A DNA stretch of 37,569 bases from Neobacillus citreus (GTDB lineage Bacteria > Bacillota > Bacilli > Bacillales > Cytobacillaceae), in the NCBI RefSeq assembly GCF_018343545.2, contig NZ_JAGYPE020000004.1, positions 34,100 to 71,668 on the forward strand, written 5' to 3'. This document shows, piece after piece, positions 8,244-16,071 of the stretch. The stretch's first letter is position 1. Each line of letters starts with the position of its first letter. The position numbers and the translations under genes were made by a program. A model generated the notes under the pieces. It worked only from the letters and a program-made list of their open reading frames with translations, was not told the DNA's origin and did not search any database.

Positions 8244-9118
8244 CAACAAACATTCAAAAAGTTGGTGTCGTTGGCGCCGGCACCATGGGAGCGCAAATAG
8301 CCATGGTCTGTGCGCTCGGCGGCTATAGCGTCACACTGCAGGATGTAAGTGCAGAAAGCCTTGAAAAAGGAAAACAAATCCTTGATGAACAAATGCAAAA
8401 AAGGGTGGCAAAAGGAAGACTGACAGCAGAAACCGTTGAAGCTGCTTTCAATCGAATCAAGTTCACCTCGTTCTTGGAAGATTTAAGCGATGCCGACATT
8501 GTTATTGAAGCCATTGTTGAAAAATTAGAGATTAAAAGAGAGCTATTTTCAAAGCTTGATAAAATCACACCGGCCCACGCGATTCTTGCCACTAACAGCT
8601 CAACCATCGTTAGTTCGAAAATTGCAGATGCAACCGAACGTCCGGATCAAGTGTGCAATGTCCATTTCTTCAATCCTGCCCTTGTGATGGAGCTTGTCGA
8701 AGTGGTCCGCGGGCCGCACACTTCTGCTGAAACGGCCGAAACGGCGATGGAGTTTGTGAAATCCATCAATAAGCTTCCAGTCCTGCTCAACAAAGAAATA
8801 TCCGGTTTTGTCGCCAACAGAATTTTAGGAAAGTTGATGGACGAAGCGTTGTTCCTTCTCGAAAATGGGATTGCAAGCCACGAGGACATCGACCTAGTTG
8901 TCAAAAAAGCGCTCAACCATCCAATTGGCCCATTTGCCCTAATGGATTTAACCGGACTCGATGTCAATTACCTCGTCCGCATGCAGCGTTACCAGGAGAG
9001 CGGCGACGAGCGGGACAAACCTTCAAAGATTGTCCAAGAAAAAGTTGAAAAAGGCGAGTTAGGAAGAAAGACAGGCAAAGGGTTTTATACGTATGATGCC
9101 GCACCGGCAAAAGTTTAA
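8240..9118 (+). CDS. 3-hydroxyacyl-CoA dehydrogenase (copy 1)
   Basis: NAD-dependent oxidation of 3-hydroxyacyl-CoA to 3-oxoacyl-CoA, 292 residues. The Rossmann motif GAGTMG is at about 12-17, TNSSTI near 118, catalytic histidine in VHFFNP near 140, NRI near 193, and the C-terminal helical domain ends in GRKTGKGFYTYD. This is the stand-alone monofunctional form of PaaH/Hbd type. It overlaps the ligase stop by 4 bases. It is clearly diverged from copy 2 at 10970, for example ALVMELVEVV against VPRMKLIEVV after the catalytic motif. Confidence 0.95.
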   Translation: MTTNIQKVGVVGAGTMGAQIAMVCALGGYSVTLQDVSAESLEKGKQILDEQMQKRVAKGRLTAETVEAAFNRIKFTSFLEDLSDADIVIEAIVEKLEIKRELFSKLDKITPAHAILATNSSTIVSSKIADATERPDQVCNVHFFNPALVMELVEVVRGPHTSAETAETAMEFVKSINKLPVLLNKEISGFVANRILGKLMDEALFLLENGIASHEDIDLVVKKALNHPIGPFALMDLTGLDVNYLVRMQRYQESGDERDKPSKIVQEKVEKGELGRKTGKGFYTYDAAPAKV

Positions 9119-9133
9119 TAGGAGGGTTATAAA

Positions 9134-9907
9134 ATGAATATTTATGTGTTGTTAAAAAGAACATTTGATACCGAGGAAAAAATTGTCGTCTCAAAGGGAG
9201 CCATCCAAGAGGACGGTGCTGAATTTATTATCAATCCATACGATGAGTACGGTGTGGAAGAAGCAATCCAAATCCGCGACAATCAAGGCGGGGAAGTAAC
9301 CGTCGTGTCTGTTGGCGGAGAAGATGCAGAAAAGCAGCTGCGCACGGCGCTGGCAATGGGAGCAGACAAAGCAGTGTTAATTAATACAGAGGACGACCTT
9401 GAAGCGGGCGACGAATTTACGACGGCGAAAATTTTGGCCGAATACCTGAAGGATAAGGATGCAGACCTGATTTTTGCAGGAAACGTCGCGATTGACGGAG
9501 GAAGCGGACAAGTCGGACCACGTGTCGCAGACCTCTTAGATATCCCTTATGTCACCACCATTACAAAAATTGAAGTAGACGGCGGGACCGCCAACATCGT
9601 CAGGGACGTTGAAGGAAGCTCTGAAACGATTGAAACATCTCTGCCGCTTTTGGTAACAGCACAGCAAGGCTTAAATGAACCGCGCTATCCATCTTTGCCA
9701 GGAATCATGAAAGCGAAGAAAAAGCCGCTCGAAGAATTAGAGCTAGATGACCTTGATTTAGAGGAAGACGATGTTGAAGCAAAAACGAAAACAATCGAAA
9801 TTTACCTGCCTCCGAAAAAAGAAGCCGGCCGCGTTCTTGAAGGAGAGCTTCAAGATCAAGTAAAAGAACTCGTAAATCTGCTGCATTCAGAAGCAAAGGT
9901 AATTTAA
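9134..9907 (+). CDS. etfB: Electron transfer flavoprotein beta subunit
   Basis: 257 residues, usual for EtfB, with the DxxxxEEA-type segment NPYDEYGVEEAIQIRD near 34-49 and the conserved domain hinge LPLLVTAQQGLNEPRYPSLPG near 175-195. It forms the AMP/FAD-binding heterodimer with EtfA and accepts electrons from the acyl-CoA dehydrogenase at 4464. The start follows AGGAGGG 7 bases upstream and 15 bases after the previous stop. An acidic stretch (LEELELDDLDLEEDD) lies near residue 200. Confidence 0.95.
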   Translation: MNIYVLLKRTFDTEEKIVVSKGAIQEDGAEFIINPYDEYGVEEAIQIRDNQGGEVTVVSVGGEDAEKQLRTALAMGADKAVLINTEDDLEAGDEFTTAKILAEYLKDKDADLIFAGNVAIDGGSGQVGPRVADLLDIPYVTTITKIEVDGGTANIVRDVEGSSETIETSLPLLVTAQQGLNEPRYPSLPGIMKAKKKPLEELELDDLDLEEDDVEAKTKTIEIYLPPKKEAGRVLEGELQDQVKELVNLLHSEAKVI

Positions 9908-9920
9908 GGAGGGAAATGAC

Positions 9921-10898
9921 ATGACTAGAAAAGTTATTGTACTTGGAGAAATCCGTGATGGGGAACTAAGAAATGTATCATTTGAAGGGATTGCCGCAGC
10001 AAAAACTGTTGCTGAAGGTGGCGAAGTAGTTGCTGTCCTGCTTGGTGAATCGGTTGGAAATCTGGCACAAGAGTTGATTCAGTATGGTGCTGACCGGACT
10101 GTCGTGGTGGAAAACCCTAAGCTTGCCAGCTACACGCCAGATGGCTTTTCCCAGGCAATCCTTGCTGTTGTGGAGCAGGAACAGCCGGATGCGATTATCT
10201 TTGGCCACACAGCACTTGGTAAAGACCTATCACCAAAGGTTGCCAGCAAGCTTGGTTCCGGATTGATTTCCGATGCCGTAGCGATTGAAGCAGCAGGGGG
10301 AAATGTTGTTTTTACCCGCCCAATCTATTCCGGTAAAGCATTTGAAAAGAAAATTGTCACGGACGGCTTAATTTTTGCCTCCATCCGACCAAATAATATT
10401 GCACCGCTTGAAAAAGATGCATCCCGCACTGGTGAGGTGTCCTCTGTTTCTGTAGAAATCAAGGATTTGCGTACTATCATTCGCGAAGTGGCGAAAAAGG
10501 CAATCCAAGGTGTTGACCTAACAGAAGCAAAAGTGATCATTTCCGGTGGACGCGGCGTGAAAAGTGAAGAAGGCTTCAAGCCGCTCCAAGAGCTTGCAGA
10601 TGTACTTGGCGGCGCGGTTGGCGCTTCACGCGGTGCGTGTGATGCGGAGTACTGCGATTATTCCCTGCAGATTGGACAAACAGGTAAGGTTGTGACGCCT
10701 GATCTTTATATCGCTTGCGGAATTTCTGGAGCCATTCAGCACCTTGCGGGAATGTCCAACTCCAAAGTGGTCGTTGCTATCAATAAGGATCCGGAGGCCA
10801 ATATTTTTAAAGTGGCCGATTACGGAATTGTCGGAGATTTATTTGAAGTGGTGCCAATGCTTACCGAAGAAATTAAAAATTTGCTTGTAAAAGCTTAG
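9921..10898 (+). CDS. etfA: Electron transfer flavoprotein alpha subunit
   Basis: 325 residues, normal for EtfA. The FAD-binding C-terminal half is clear: SGGRGVKSEEGF near 213-224, VGASRGACDAEY near 236, the GQTGKVVTPDLYIACGISGAIQH block near 257-280 and NKDPEANIFKVADYGIVGD near 293-311. Starts 13 bases after etfB with AAGGAGGG. Together with EtfB it carries electrons from acyl-CoA dehydrogenation to the quinone pool through an ETF:quinone oxidoreductase not in this window. Confidence 0.96.
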   Translation: MTRKVIVLGEIRDGELRNVSFEGIAAAKTVAEGGEVVAVLLGESVGNLAQELIQYGADRTVVVENPKLASYTPDGFSQAILAVVEQEQPDAIIFGHTALGKDLSPKVASKLGSGLISDAVAIEAAGGNVVFTRPIYSGKAFEKKIVTDGLIFASIRPNNIAPLEKDASRTGEVSSVSVEIKDLRTIIREVAKKAIQGVDLTEAKVIISGGRGVKSEEGFKPLQELADVLGGAVGASRGACDAEYCDYSLQIGQTGKVVTPDLYIACGISGAIQHLAGMSNSKVVVAINKDPEANIFKVADYGIVGDLFEVVPMLTEEIKNLLVKA

Positions 10899-10921
10899 GT
10901 TTAGGAGATTAATAGAAAAGC

Positions 10922-10949
10922 AGCCCCCTTCTTAAGGAGGGCTCTTTCT
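10922..10949 (+). terminator. Hairpin with weak U-tract after etfA (partial terminator?)
   Basis: AGCCCCCTT pairs with AAGGAGGGCT (one bulged A) around a CTT loop, followed by CTTTCT. The tail is pyrimidine-rich rather than a pure T run, so it may be a leaky terminator that lowers expression of the last two genes. The right arm contains AAGGAGG, a ribosome-site-like sequence locked in the stem. Confidence 0.6.
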
Positions 10950-10969
10950 GCATGAAAGGGGAAAGTAGC

Positions 10970-11815
10970 ATGGAAATAGTTAGTGTTATCGGTTCCGGCA
11001 CGATGGGACGAGGAATTGCTTATACAAGTGCAGCGGCGGGTTTTATAACCTATGTTCAAGATATCAGTGAATCTGCCCTGGGAACCTGCCGATCCTACAT
11101 CGAAAAGCAATTTAATCGTGCTGTTGAAAAAGGAGAACTTGATAGAGAAACGGCAGATGGTGCCAAAAACAGAATCCGCTATACCACCCAGCTTGAAGAA
11201 GCCGCGCAGGATGCCGATATAGTCATTGAAGCTGTTTTGGAAATCATGGATTTAAAAATAGAAATCTTTAAGCAGCTGGATAAAATCGTTAAGCCTTCTG
11301 CGATTTTGGCTACCAATACATCGACGATGAGCCCAACGGAAATTGCGGCACAAACCTCGAGACCGGAACGCTGTCTTGCTCTTCATTTCTTCAACCCGGT
11401 ACCGAGAATGAAGCTGATTGAAGTGGTTTGTGGCTTGGAAACATCCGAGGAGACGATCGAAAGAAGCTTTGAATTTGGAAAAGCGCTCGGAAAGGAATGT
11501 GTCAAAATCAATGAGTTCCCCGGGTTTGCCACCAGCCGGATGAACTGCCTCATCGGGAATGAAGCCATGAATATGGTCATGGAAGGTGTTGGGACGGTCG
11601 AAGATATTGATAAAGCGATTAAATTAGGCCTTAACCATCCAATGGGTCCGCTTGAACTCGCCGACCTTGTTGGCCTTGATACAAGGCTCCGCAATATGGA
11701 ATATCTCCATAAAACACTTGGAGAGAAATATCGCCCATGTCCCATTCTCGTAAAATATGTAAAAGCAGGGCGGCTTGGAAAGAAAAGCGGTAAAGGGTTT
11801 TATAACTATAATTAA
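10970..11815 (+). CDS. 3-hydroxyacyl-CoA dehydrogenase (copy 2)
   Basis: Second monofunctional NAD-dependent 3-hydroxyacyl-CoA dehydrogenase, 281 residues from the chosen start. Rossmann loop GSGTMGRG is near 8-15, TNTSTMSPTEIA near 110, the catalytic motif LHFFNPVPRMK near 134-144, GFATSRMN near 182 and the C-terminal GKKSGKGFYNYN. I chose ATG 10970 because AAAGGGGA lies 7 bases before it and the protein then begins MEIVSVIGSG, the usual family start. An in-frame ATG at 10952 has AAGGAGG 11 bases upstream, but that site is buried in the preceding hairpin. Two such dehydrogenases in one operon suggest different chain lengths or stereochemistry, or a 3-hydroxybutyryl-CoA-specific role. Confidence 0.93.
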   Translation: MEIVSVIGSGTMGRGIAYTSAAAGFITYVQDISESALGTCRSYIEKQFNRAVEKGELDRETADGAKNRIRYTTQLEEAAQDADIVIEAVLEIMDLKIEIFKQLDKIVKPSAILATNTSTMSPTEIAAQTSRPERCLALHFFNPVPRMKLIEVVCGLETSEETIERSFEFGKALGKECVKINEFPGFATSRMNCLIGNEAMNMVMEGVGTVEDIDKAIKLGLNHPMGPLELADLVGLDTRLRNMEYLHKTLGEKYRPCPILVKYVKAGRLGKKSGKGFYNYN

Positions 11816-11830
11816 TAGGGGGAGTTATTG

Positions 11831-12613
11831 ATGCAAAACTATCAAAATCTTGAAATTAATCGAAAAGGGCGCCTTGCCTATATCGTCATCAATCGTCCTG
11901 AGCTTCGCAATGCTTTGAACTTTGAGACTTTGCAGGAGATTGTTGCCGCGCTTAACGAGTTAAGGGGAGACGATTCAGTCGGCGTTGTTGTTTTTACCGG
12001 AAAAGGTGAAAAATCCTTCGCTGCAGGAGCAGATATCAGCCAGTTAAAAAAGAAGACTGCTCTTGATGTTTTCAAACCGGGCGGGATGCAAGAGGTATAT
12101 GACCTCATTGAAATGTATGATAAACCAACCATTGCGATGGTAAACGGCTTTGCCTTAGGCGGGGGCTGCGAGCTTGCGCTTTCTTGTGATATAAGGGTTG
12201 CGTCCGCGAATGCCAAGTTTGGCCTGCCGGAACTGAATCTTGCTATCATTCCTTCTGCTGGCGGGACCCAGCGACTAGCTCGCGTCGTTGGCAAAGGGAA
12301 AGCGCTTGAGATGATTCTAACTGGAAAAATGATTGACGGCGAAGAAGCGTACCGGATTGGATTAGTATCTGAAGTAGTAGCACCGGAAGATCTGGTAGCA
12401 AAAACCGAGGAAGTAGCCGATAAAATCCTTGCAAAAGGACCGCTTGCTGTTAAGTTGGCAAAGCTTGCCGTTTTAACCGGATTTGAAACAGACCAAAGAA
12501 CTGGCCTGCTTATTGAAAAACTTGCCCAAGCTGTCCTGTTTTCTACAGAAGACAAAAACGAAGGAACATCTGCCTTTTTAGAAAAAAGAAAGCCGGAATT
12601 CGCATCTAAATAA
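11831..12613 (+). CDS. Enoyl-CoA hydratase
   Basis: Hydrates trans-2-enoyl-CoA to 3-hydroxyacyl-CoA. 260 residues from ATG 11831, which has GGGGGAG 7 bases upstream (a TTG one codon earlier is less likely). Both catalytic glutamates of true hydratases are present: the GGGCE motif near 112-116 and the GLPELNL motif near 132-138. Oxyanion-hole segments FAAGADIS near 63 and FALGGG near 109 are intact. Last gene of the sigma-54 operon, followed by a terminator. Unlike the crotonase at 27563 it looks fully competent as a hydratase. Confidence 0.95.
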   Translation: MQNYQNLEINRKGRLAYIVINRPELRNALNFETLQEIVAALNELRGDDSVGVVVFTGKGEKSFAAGADISQLKKKTALDVFKPGGMQEVYDLIEMYDKPTIAMVNGFALGGGCELALSCDIRVASANAKFGLPELNLAIIPSAGGTQRLARVVGKGKALEMILTGKMIDGEEAYRIGLVSEVVAPEDLVAKTEEVADKILAKGPLAVKLAKLAVLTGFETDQRTGLLIEKLAQAVLFSTEDKNEGTSAFLEKRKPEFASK

Positions 12614-12621
12614 TGTAACAT

Positions 12622-12664
12622 GTGCCTGGTATCATCCGGTTTAAGACGGTACCAGGCATTTTAT
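12622..12664 (+). terminator. Terminator of the beta-oxidation operon (TGCCTGGTA hairpin)
   Basis: TGCCTGGTA (12623-12631) pairs perfectly with TACCAGGCA (12650-12658), then TTTTATTT. It belongs to a small family of GTGCC-GGCAC hairpins seen again at 14496 and 20662. Confidence 0.88.
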
Positions 12665-12760
12665 TTGTCGATTTTTTGAAAAAAAGCAAGGAAAAATTAA
12701 AATTATAGTCGAATCTTTAATTTAGTGCTTTTCTAAAAATTTTTATTGATGGAGTTTAAG

Positions 12761-13534
12761 ATGAACAAATTTGCTGTTAACCTTACCACTATTTTTACTG
12801 AAGTTCCTTTTTTGGAACGGTTTAAAAAAGCTCGGGAATGTGGATTTTCATATGTGGAGTGTCAATTTCCTTATGCTTATTCGATAGAAGAAATTCAGAT
12901 GGAACTTGTCCGGAATGAATTATCGATGGTGCTCTTGAATTTGCCGCCAGGTAATTGGTCAAAGGGTGACCGTGGCCTTGCGGTAGACCCTAATCGGGTG
13001 GATGAATTTAGAAGTTCAGTTATGGAAGGAATAAAGTATGCCACAGCCTTGAACGTTCCGAGAATTCACTGTATGGCCGGTATCGTTTCCGAAGATGATA
13101 AGAAAATCGCTAACGAAGTCTTTCTGGAGAACCTTTTCTTTGCCGGAACGGAAATGGCGAAGCATGGCCTGACGGTTTTGATAGAACCGATTAACCAAAA
13201 CGATATGCCGGATTATTTTTTGAGTGATATTCATCAGGCAAAGGACATTCTCGATACGTTGAGGCTGCCAAATGTGATGCTTCAATTTGATTTTTACCAT
13301 ATGCAAAGAATCCATGGGAATCCGCTCACACTTTTTCAACAATATGCAAACGTGGTGGGCCATATTCAAATTGCCGATGTTCCGGGGCGGAATCAGCCTG
13401 GCATAGGGGAAATGGATTATCAAAGTATTTTTCAATATTTACATGATACATATGAAGGGTATATTGGGCTGGAATATACCCCTTTAGGGAAAAGCCAAGA
13501 TAGCTTCGAATGGCTTAGGGGAGGAGGAAAATAA
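12761..13534 (+). CDS. hyi: Hydroxypyruvate isomerase-like TIM-barrel protein
   Basis: Predicted sugar-phosphate-isomerase/epimerase fold enzyme interconverting hydroxypyruvate and tartronate semialdehyde. 257 residues from ATG 12761, preceded by GGAG at 6 bases; upstream in-frame TTG/ATG codons at 12746/12749 lack a ribosome site. Family marks include GNWSKGDRGLA near 72-82, IEPINQNDMPDYFL near 143-156, LQFDFYHMQRIHGN near 176-189, HIQIADVPGRNQPG near 205-218 and GLEYTP near 240. Three bases from the next gene, a beta-hydroxyacid dehydrogenase, as in glyoxylate-utilisation operons. Glyoxylate carboligase itself is not in the window. Confidence 0.85.
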   Translation: MNKFAVNLTTIFTEVPFLERFKKARECGFSYVECQFPYAYSIEEIQMELVRNELSMVLLNLPPGNWSKGDRGLAVDPNRVDEFRSSVMEGIKYATALNVPRIHCMAGIVSEDDKKIANEVFLENLFFAGTEMAKHGLTVLIEPINQNDMPDYFLSDIHQAKDILDTLRLPNVMLQFDFYHMQRIHGNPLTLFQQYANVVGHIQIADVPGRNQPGIGEMDYQSIFQYLHDTYEGYIGLEYTPLGKSQDSFEWLRGGGK

Positions 13535-13536
13535 AC

Positions 13537-14430
13537 ATGAAAATAGGATTTGTTGGGATCGGAGTAATGGGTTCAAGGATGGTAAAAAGGCTATTGGATC
13601 ACGGGTATCAAGTAAATGTCTATAACCGGACGAAGGAAAAAGTAAAAGCGTTGGTGGAGCATGGTGCAGGACAAGAAGAATCTATCTCATCGCTGGCACA
13701 AAACAGTGATGTTATTTGCACATGTTTATCGATGCCAGGGGACGTTCTAGAAGTGTATCAAGGAAACGGCGGAATCCTTGAAAATGCCCGGCCCGGTACC
13801 ATTTGTATCGATTTTACTTCGGTCGGCGCAGATACGAGCAAGACCATCCACGCTCGTGCCATTGAAAAAGGAATGAGTTATCTCGACTGCCCGGTAAGCG
13901 GAGGGCCAGAGGGTGCGGAAAGTGGATCTTTAACGATAATGGCCGGGGGCGAACGGGCTGCTATTGAAAAGGTTTTTCCGATACTAGGCGTTGTCGGGGG
14001 AACAATTGAACATCTCGGTCAATCAGGTGCTGGCAGCATTGCCAAACTCATGAACCAATATCTTGTTGCGGTTCATTCCTTGGCAGTTTCTGAAGTGATG
14101 GTAACCGGGTCTAAATTTGGCCTTGCCCCAGAGCAACTTTACAAAATTCTCTCTGCGAGCTATGGGGACAGCCGAATTTTGCGGAGACATATGAAGGAGT
14201 ATGTATTCGACCGCCAATTTGAGCCTGGCGGCGCCGTGAAATATGTTCACAAAGATGTCCGCTTGGCCAATCAGCTATTACAAGAGGCAGGGTTGAGGGA
14301 ATTTACGGGTCAATTGGCAGAGGATGCCTATCGCTTGTCAACCGAGCAAGGTTTAGGTGATTTGGATATGTCGGCGGTTATTCTGCCGTTGGAGGAACAA
14401 TGCGGGGTCGTGGTGAAGAAAAACAGCTAG
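13537..14430 (+). CDS. Beta-hydroxyacid dehydrogenase (tartronate-semialdehyde reductase-like)
   Basis: NAD(P)-dependent dehydrogenase of the 3-hydroxyisobutyrate dehydrogenase/GarR/GlxR family, 297 residues. N-terminal GFVGIGVMGSRM is near 4-15 with an NRTKEK cofactor-selectivity segment after the second strand (compatible with NADP). The substrate-binding DCPVSGGPEGAESG is near 117-130, the catalytic lysine in GAGSIAKLMNQ near 164-174 and KDVRLANQL near 242-250. Follows the hyi-like gene by 2 bases with GAGGAGGAAAA as ribosome site. 3-hydroxyisobutyrate dehydrogenase is an alternative; the neighbour favours tartronate semialdehyde to glycerate. Confidence 0.87.
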   Translation: MKIGFVGIGVMGSRMVKRLLDHGYQVNVYNRTKEKVKALVEHGAGQEESISSLAQNSDVICTCLSMPGDVLEVYQGNGGILENARPGTICIDFTSVGADTSKTIHARAIEKGMSYLDCPVSGGPEGAESGSLTIMAGGERAAIEKVFPILGVVGGTIEHLGQSGAGSIAKLMNQYLVAVHSLAVSEVMVTGSKFGLAPEQLYKILSASYGDSRILRRHMKEYVFDRQFEPGGAVKYVHKDVRLANQLLQEAGLREFTGQLAEDAYRLSTEQGLGDLDMSAVILPLEEQCGVVVKKNS

Positions 14431-14495
14431 TAAGTTGGTTTGTATTATACCCGATGGGGTGCCCTGATGGCTTCGACAGTAAGAATCAGTAAAGA

Positions 14496-14535
14496 AAAGT
14501 GCCAGGTACCCTTTTTAACGGTCATCTGGCACTTT
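14496..14535. terminator. Bidirectional terminator (AAAGTGCCAG hairpin)
   Basis: AAAGTGCCAG (14496-14505) pairs perfectly with CTGGCACTTT (14526-14535), between convergent genes ending at 14430 and 14536. A- and T-runs flank both sides, so it can act on either strand. Second member of the GTGCC-GGCAC hairpin family. Confidence 0.8.
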
Positions 14536-14964
14536 CTATGATCTTATTATTTTTGCATGAGGACAGTGTTTAGCAAGAACGTCCATAAACTCATCCCTGT
14601 CCTTAGGTGAAATGAGAACAGTATCATATTGACCGTACGTTATCTCAAGTCTTTTTAAAGACAACGCTGGGCTAGATAAGGGATTCATCGTTTTCCTGAC
14701 AGATTTTATTGAATAAAAAGGAATAATTTTCTTAAATGGCCCATACCTGACAATTAAGTATTTATCATCAAAAACATAGTAAGTAGTCAGCCACAGCCAC
14801 ACTATAAAAATGGATAATAGAATCGGGAACAGGAGGGCAACTATTAATTCTCCAACATTCGGGGTGTCTTTAAAAACCGCCAAACCGCTGCTTCCAATTG
14901 CAAATATCATGCCCCCAAAAACAATAACTGTTAGCCACCAATCCATCTTTGATGAATATTTCAT
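14536..14964 (-). CDS. Small membrane protein with bacterial PH domain (YyaB-like)
   Basis: 142 residues. Two hydrophobic segments (about 10-30 and 38-60) are followed by a soluble domain with YYVFDDKYLIVRYGPFKKIIPFYSI, typical of the bacterial PH-like domain bPH_4 of B. subtilis YyaB-type proteins. The end contains ISPKDRDEFMDVLAKHCP, the usual close of that fold. Role unknown; such proteins are membrane-anchored with the PH domain probably cytoplasmic. Stands alone, convergent with the preceding operon. Confidence 0.78.
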   Translation of the reverse strand: MKYSSKMDWWLTVIVFGGMIFAIGSSGLAVFKDTPNVGELIVALLFPILLSIFIVWLWLTTYYVFDDKYLIVRYGPFKKIIPFYSIKSVRKTMNPLSSPALSLKRLEITYGQYDTVLISPKDRDEFMDVLAKHCPHAKIIRS

Positions 14965-15056
14965 AATATCACCACCAAAAAGGTTCTTTATATTTAATAC
15001 GATTAACTTTATAAAAATGTTTCCTAAAAAAATGATAAACCTGCAATGAATAATTC

Positions 15057-15096
15057 ACTAAAAACAGCCAGGATACTAAACATATCCTGGCTGTTT
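15057..15096 (-). terminator. Terminator of the GNAT gene
   Basis: AAACAGCCAGGATA (15062-15075) pairs perfectly over 14 bp with TATCCTGGCTGTTT (15083-15096). On the minus strand the stem is followed by TTTTTAG, so it ends the GNAT transcript. Confidence 0.9.
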
Positions 15097-15102
15097 GTGA
15101 TT

Positions 15103-15930
15103 TTAATTCTGATATAGATAATAATCCTGCGAATGATAACTCCTAAATCCGCAAGATTCATAGAGCCTCAGGGCATGGGCGTTCTTAGCTTCGACTTCGA
15201 GAAAAATCGGCAAGCCTTTCTGATGTTCCATTTTGACGACCCTTGATAAAGCACGACGTCCTATCCCTTTACCTCGCAGTTCAGGGAAAATCGCGAAACC
15301 GTAAATCCAAGCTTCACCATTCAACTCAGAAACACGCATCTTTCCAGCTATCCTGCCTTCGGCCTCAATAATCAGCCTATCCTCACTGCTAGTTTCCGAG
15401 ATGGTCTGCTGAAATTCCCGTGCTTCTTTTTCACTAAACCCAAAGCCTGAAATTTCTAACTGGATTTCAGCCTCCCAATCTTCCTTAGAAACAGAAGGTC
15501 TGACAGTTACAGAAGGATCATCGGATAACTCAGTAACTTGCCATTTCATCTGATACTCCGCCACCGCAAACGTGCACGGAATATTTTTCAAGAAATCCTT
15601 AGCTGATTGAGACTCGGTTGGAGCATTTAATAAAATCGTGCTCGCACCGTGTTTCTTTGCCTCGATAAGTCCCATTTCCAGCAGTTCCGAAAAAATCCCT
15701 CTTCTACGATAATCCGGGTGGACCATCCCGCAAAGCTCCACTTTATTTCCAAATCCATAGCTTCCTAGGAAAGCGACGAGCTTGCCATCTTCGTAACGAA
15801 AGAAGTCTTCCTGCCGGTCTGCGCTACGGTTTTCGAGCATGTCATCATTAAGCTTTAGGTGGAATCCACCTTCTTTTTCACAAATCTCTTGTAGATCTTT
15901 AATTTCCTTTAATTGTTCTTGTTTTAACAT
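15103..15930 (-). CDS. GNAT N-acetyltransferase with two GNAT domains
   Basis: 275 residues with two tandem Gcn5-related folds. The first has the acetyl-CoA loop VHPDYRRRGIFSELL near 70-84; the second has IFPELRGKGIGRRAL near 211-225 followed by FLEVEAKNAHALRLYESCGF, the classical C-terminal part. The second domain is the better conserved and probably catalytic. Start ATG 15930 has AAGGGGGAC 4 bases upstream on the minus strand. Substrate (amine, antibiotic, ribosomal or mycothiol-like) cannot be assigned. Confidence 0.9.
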   Translation of the reverse strand: MLKQEQLKEIKDLQEICEKEGGFHLKLNDDMLENRSADRQEDFFRYEDGKLVAFLGSYGFGNKVELCGMVHPDYRRRGIFSELLEMGLIEAKKHGASTILLNAPTESQSAKDFLKNIPCTFAVAEYQMKWQVTELSDDPSVTVRPSVSKEDWEAEIQLEISGFGFSEKEAREFQQTISETSSEDRLIIEAEGRIAGKMRVSELNGEAWIYGFAIFPELRGKGIGRRALSRVVKMEHQKGLPIFLEVEAKNAHALRLYESCGFRSYHSQDYYLYQN

Positions 15931-16071
15931 CTTTGTCCCCCTTATTCATAATCCACTATATTTATTCTTTTTTAAGTTGATGTATTCCTTCTTCAAGGAC
16001 AGGTTTCCACTATTAAGTGATGAAAAAAGTAATCAGATAATTTATAATAAACTGACAAGGGGTGGAAATAG

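Noticed and set aside
11878..12621. 247-codon minus-strand frame opposite the enoyl-CoA hydratase
   Set aside because: Ser/Pro/Ala-rich composition is typical of antisense shadows, and the plus strand codes an intact hydratase with all motifs.
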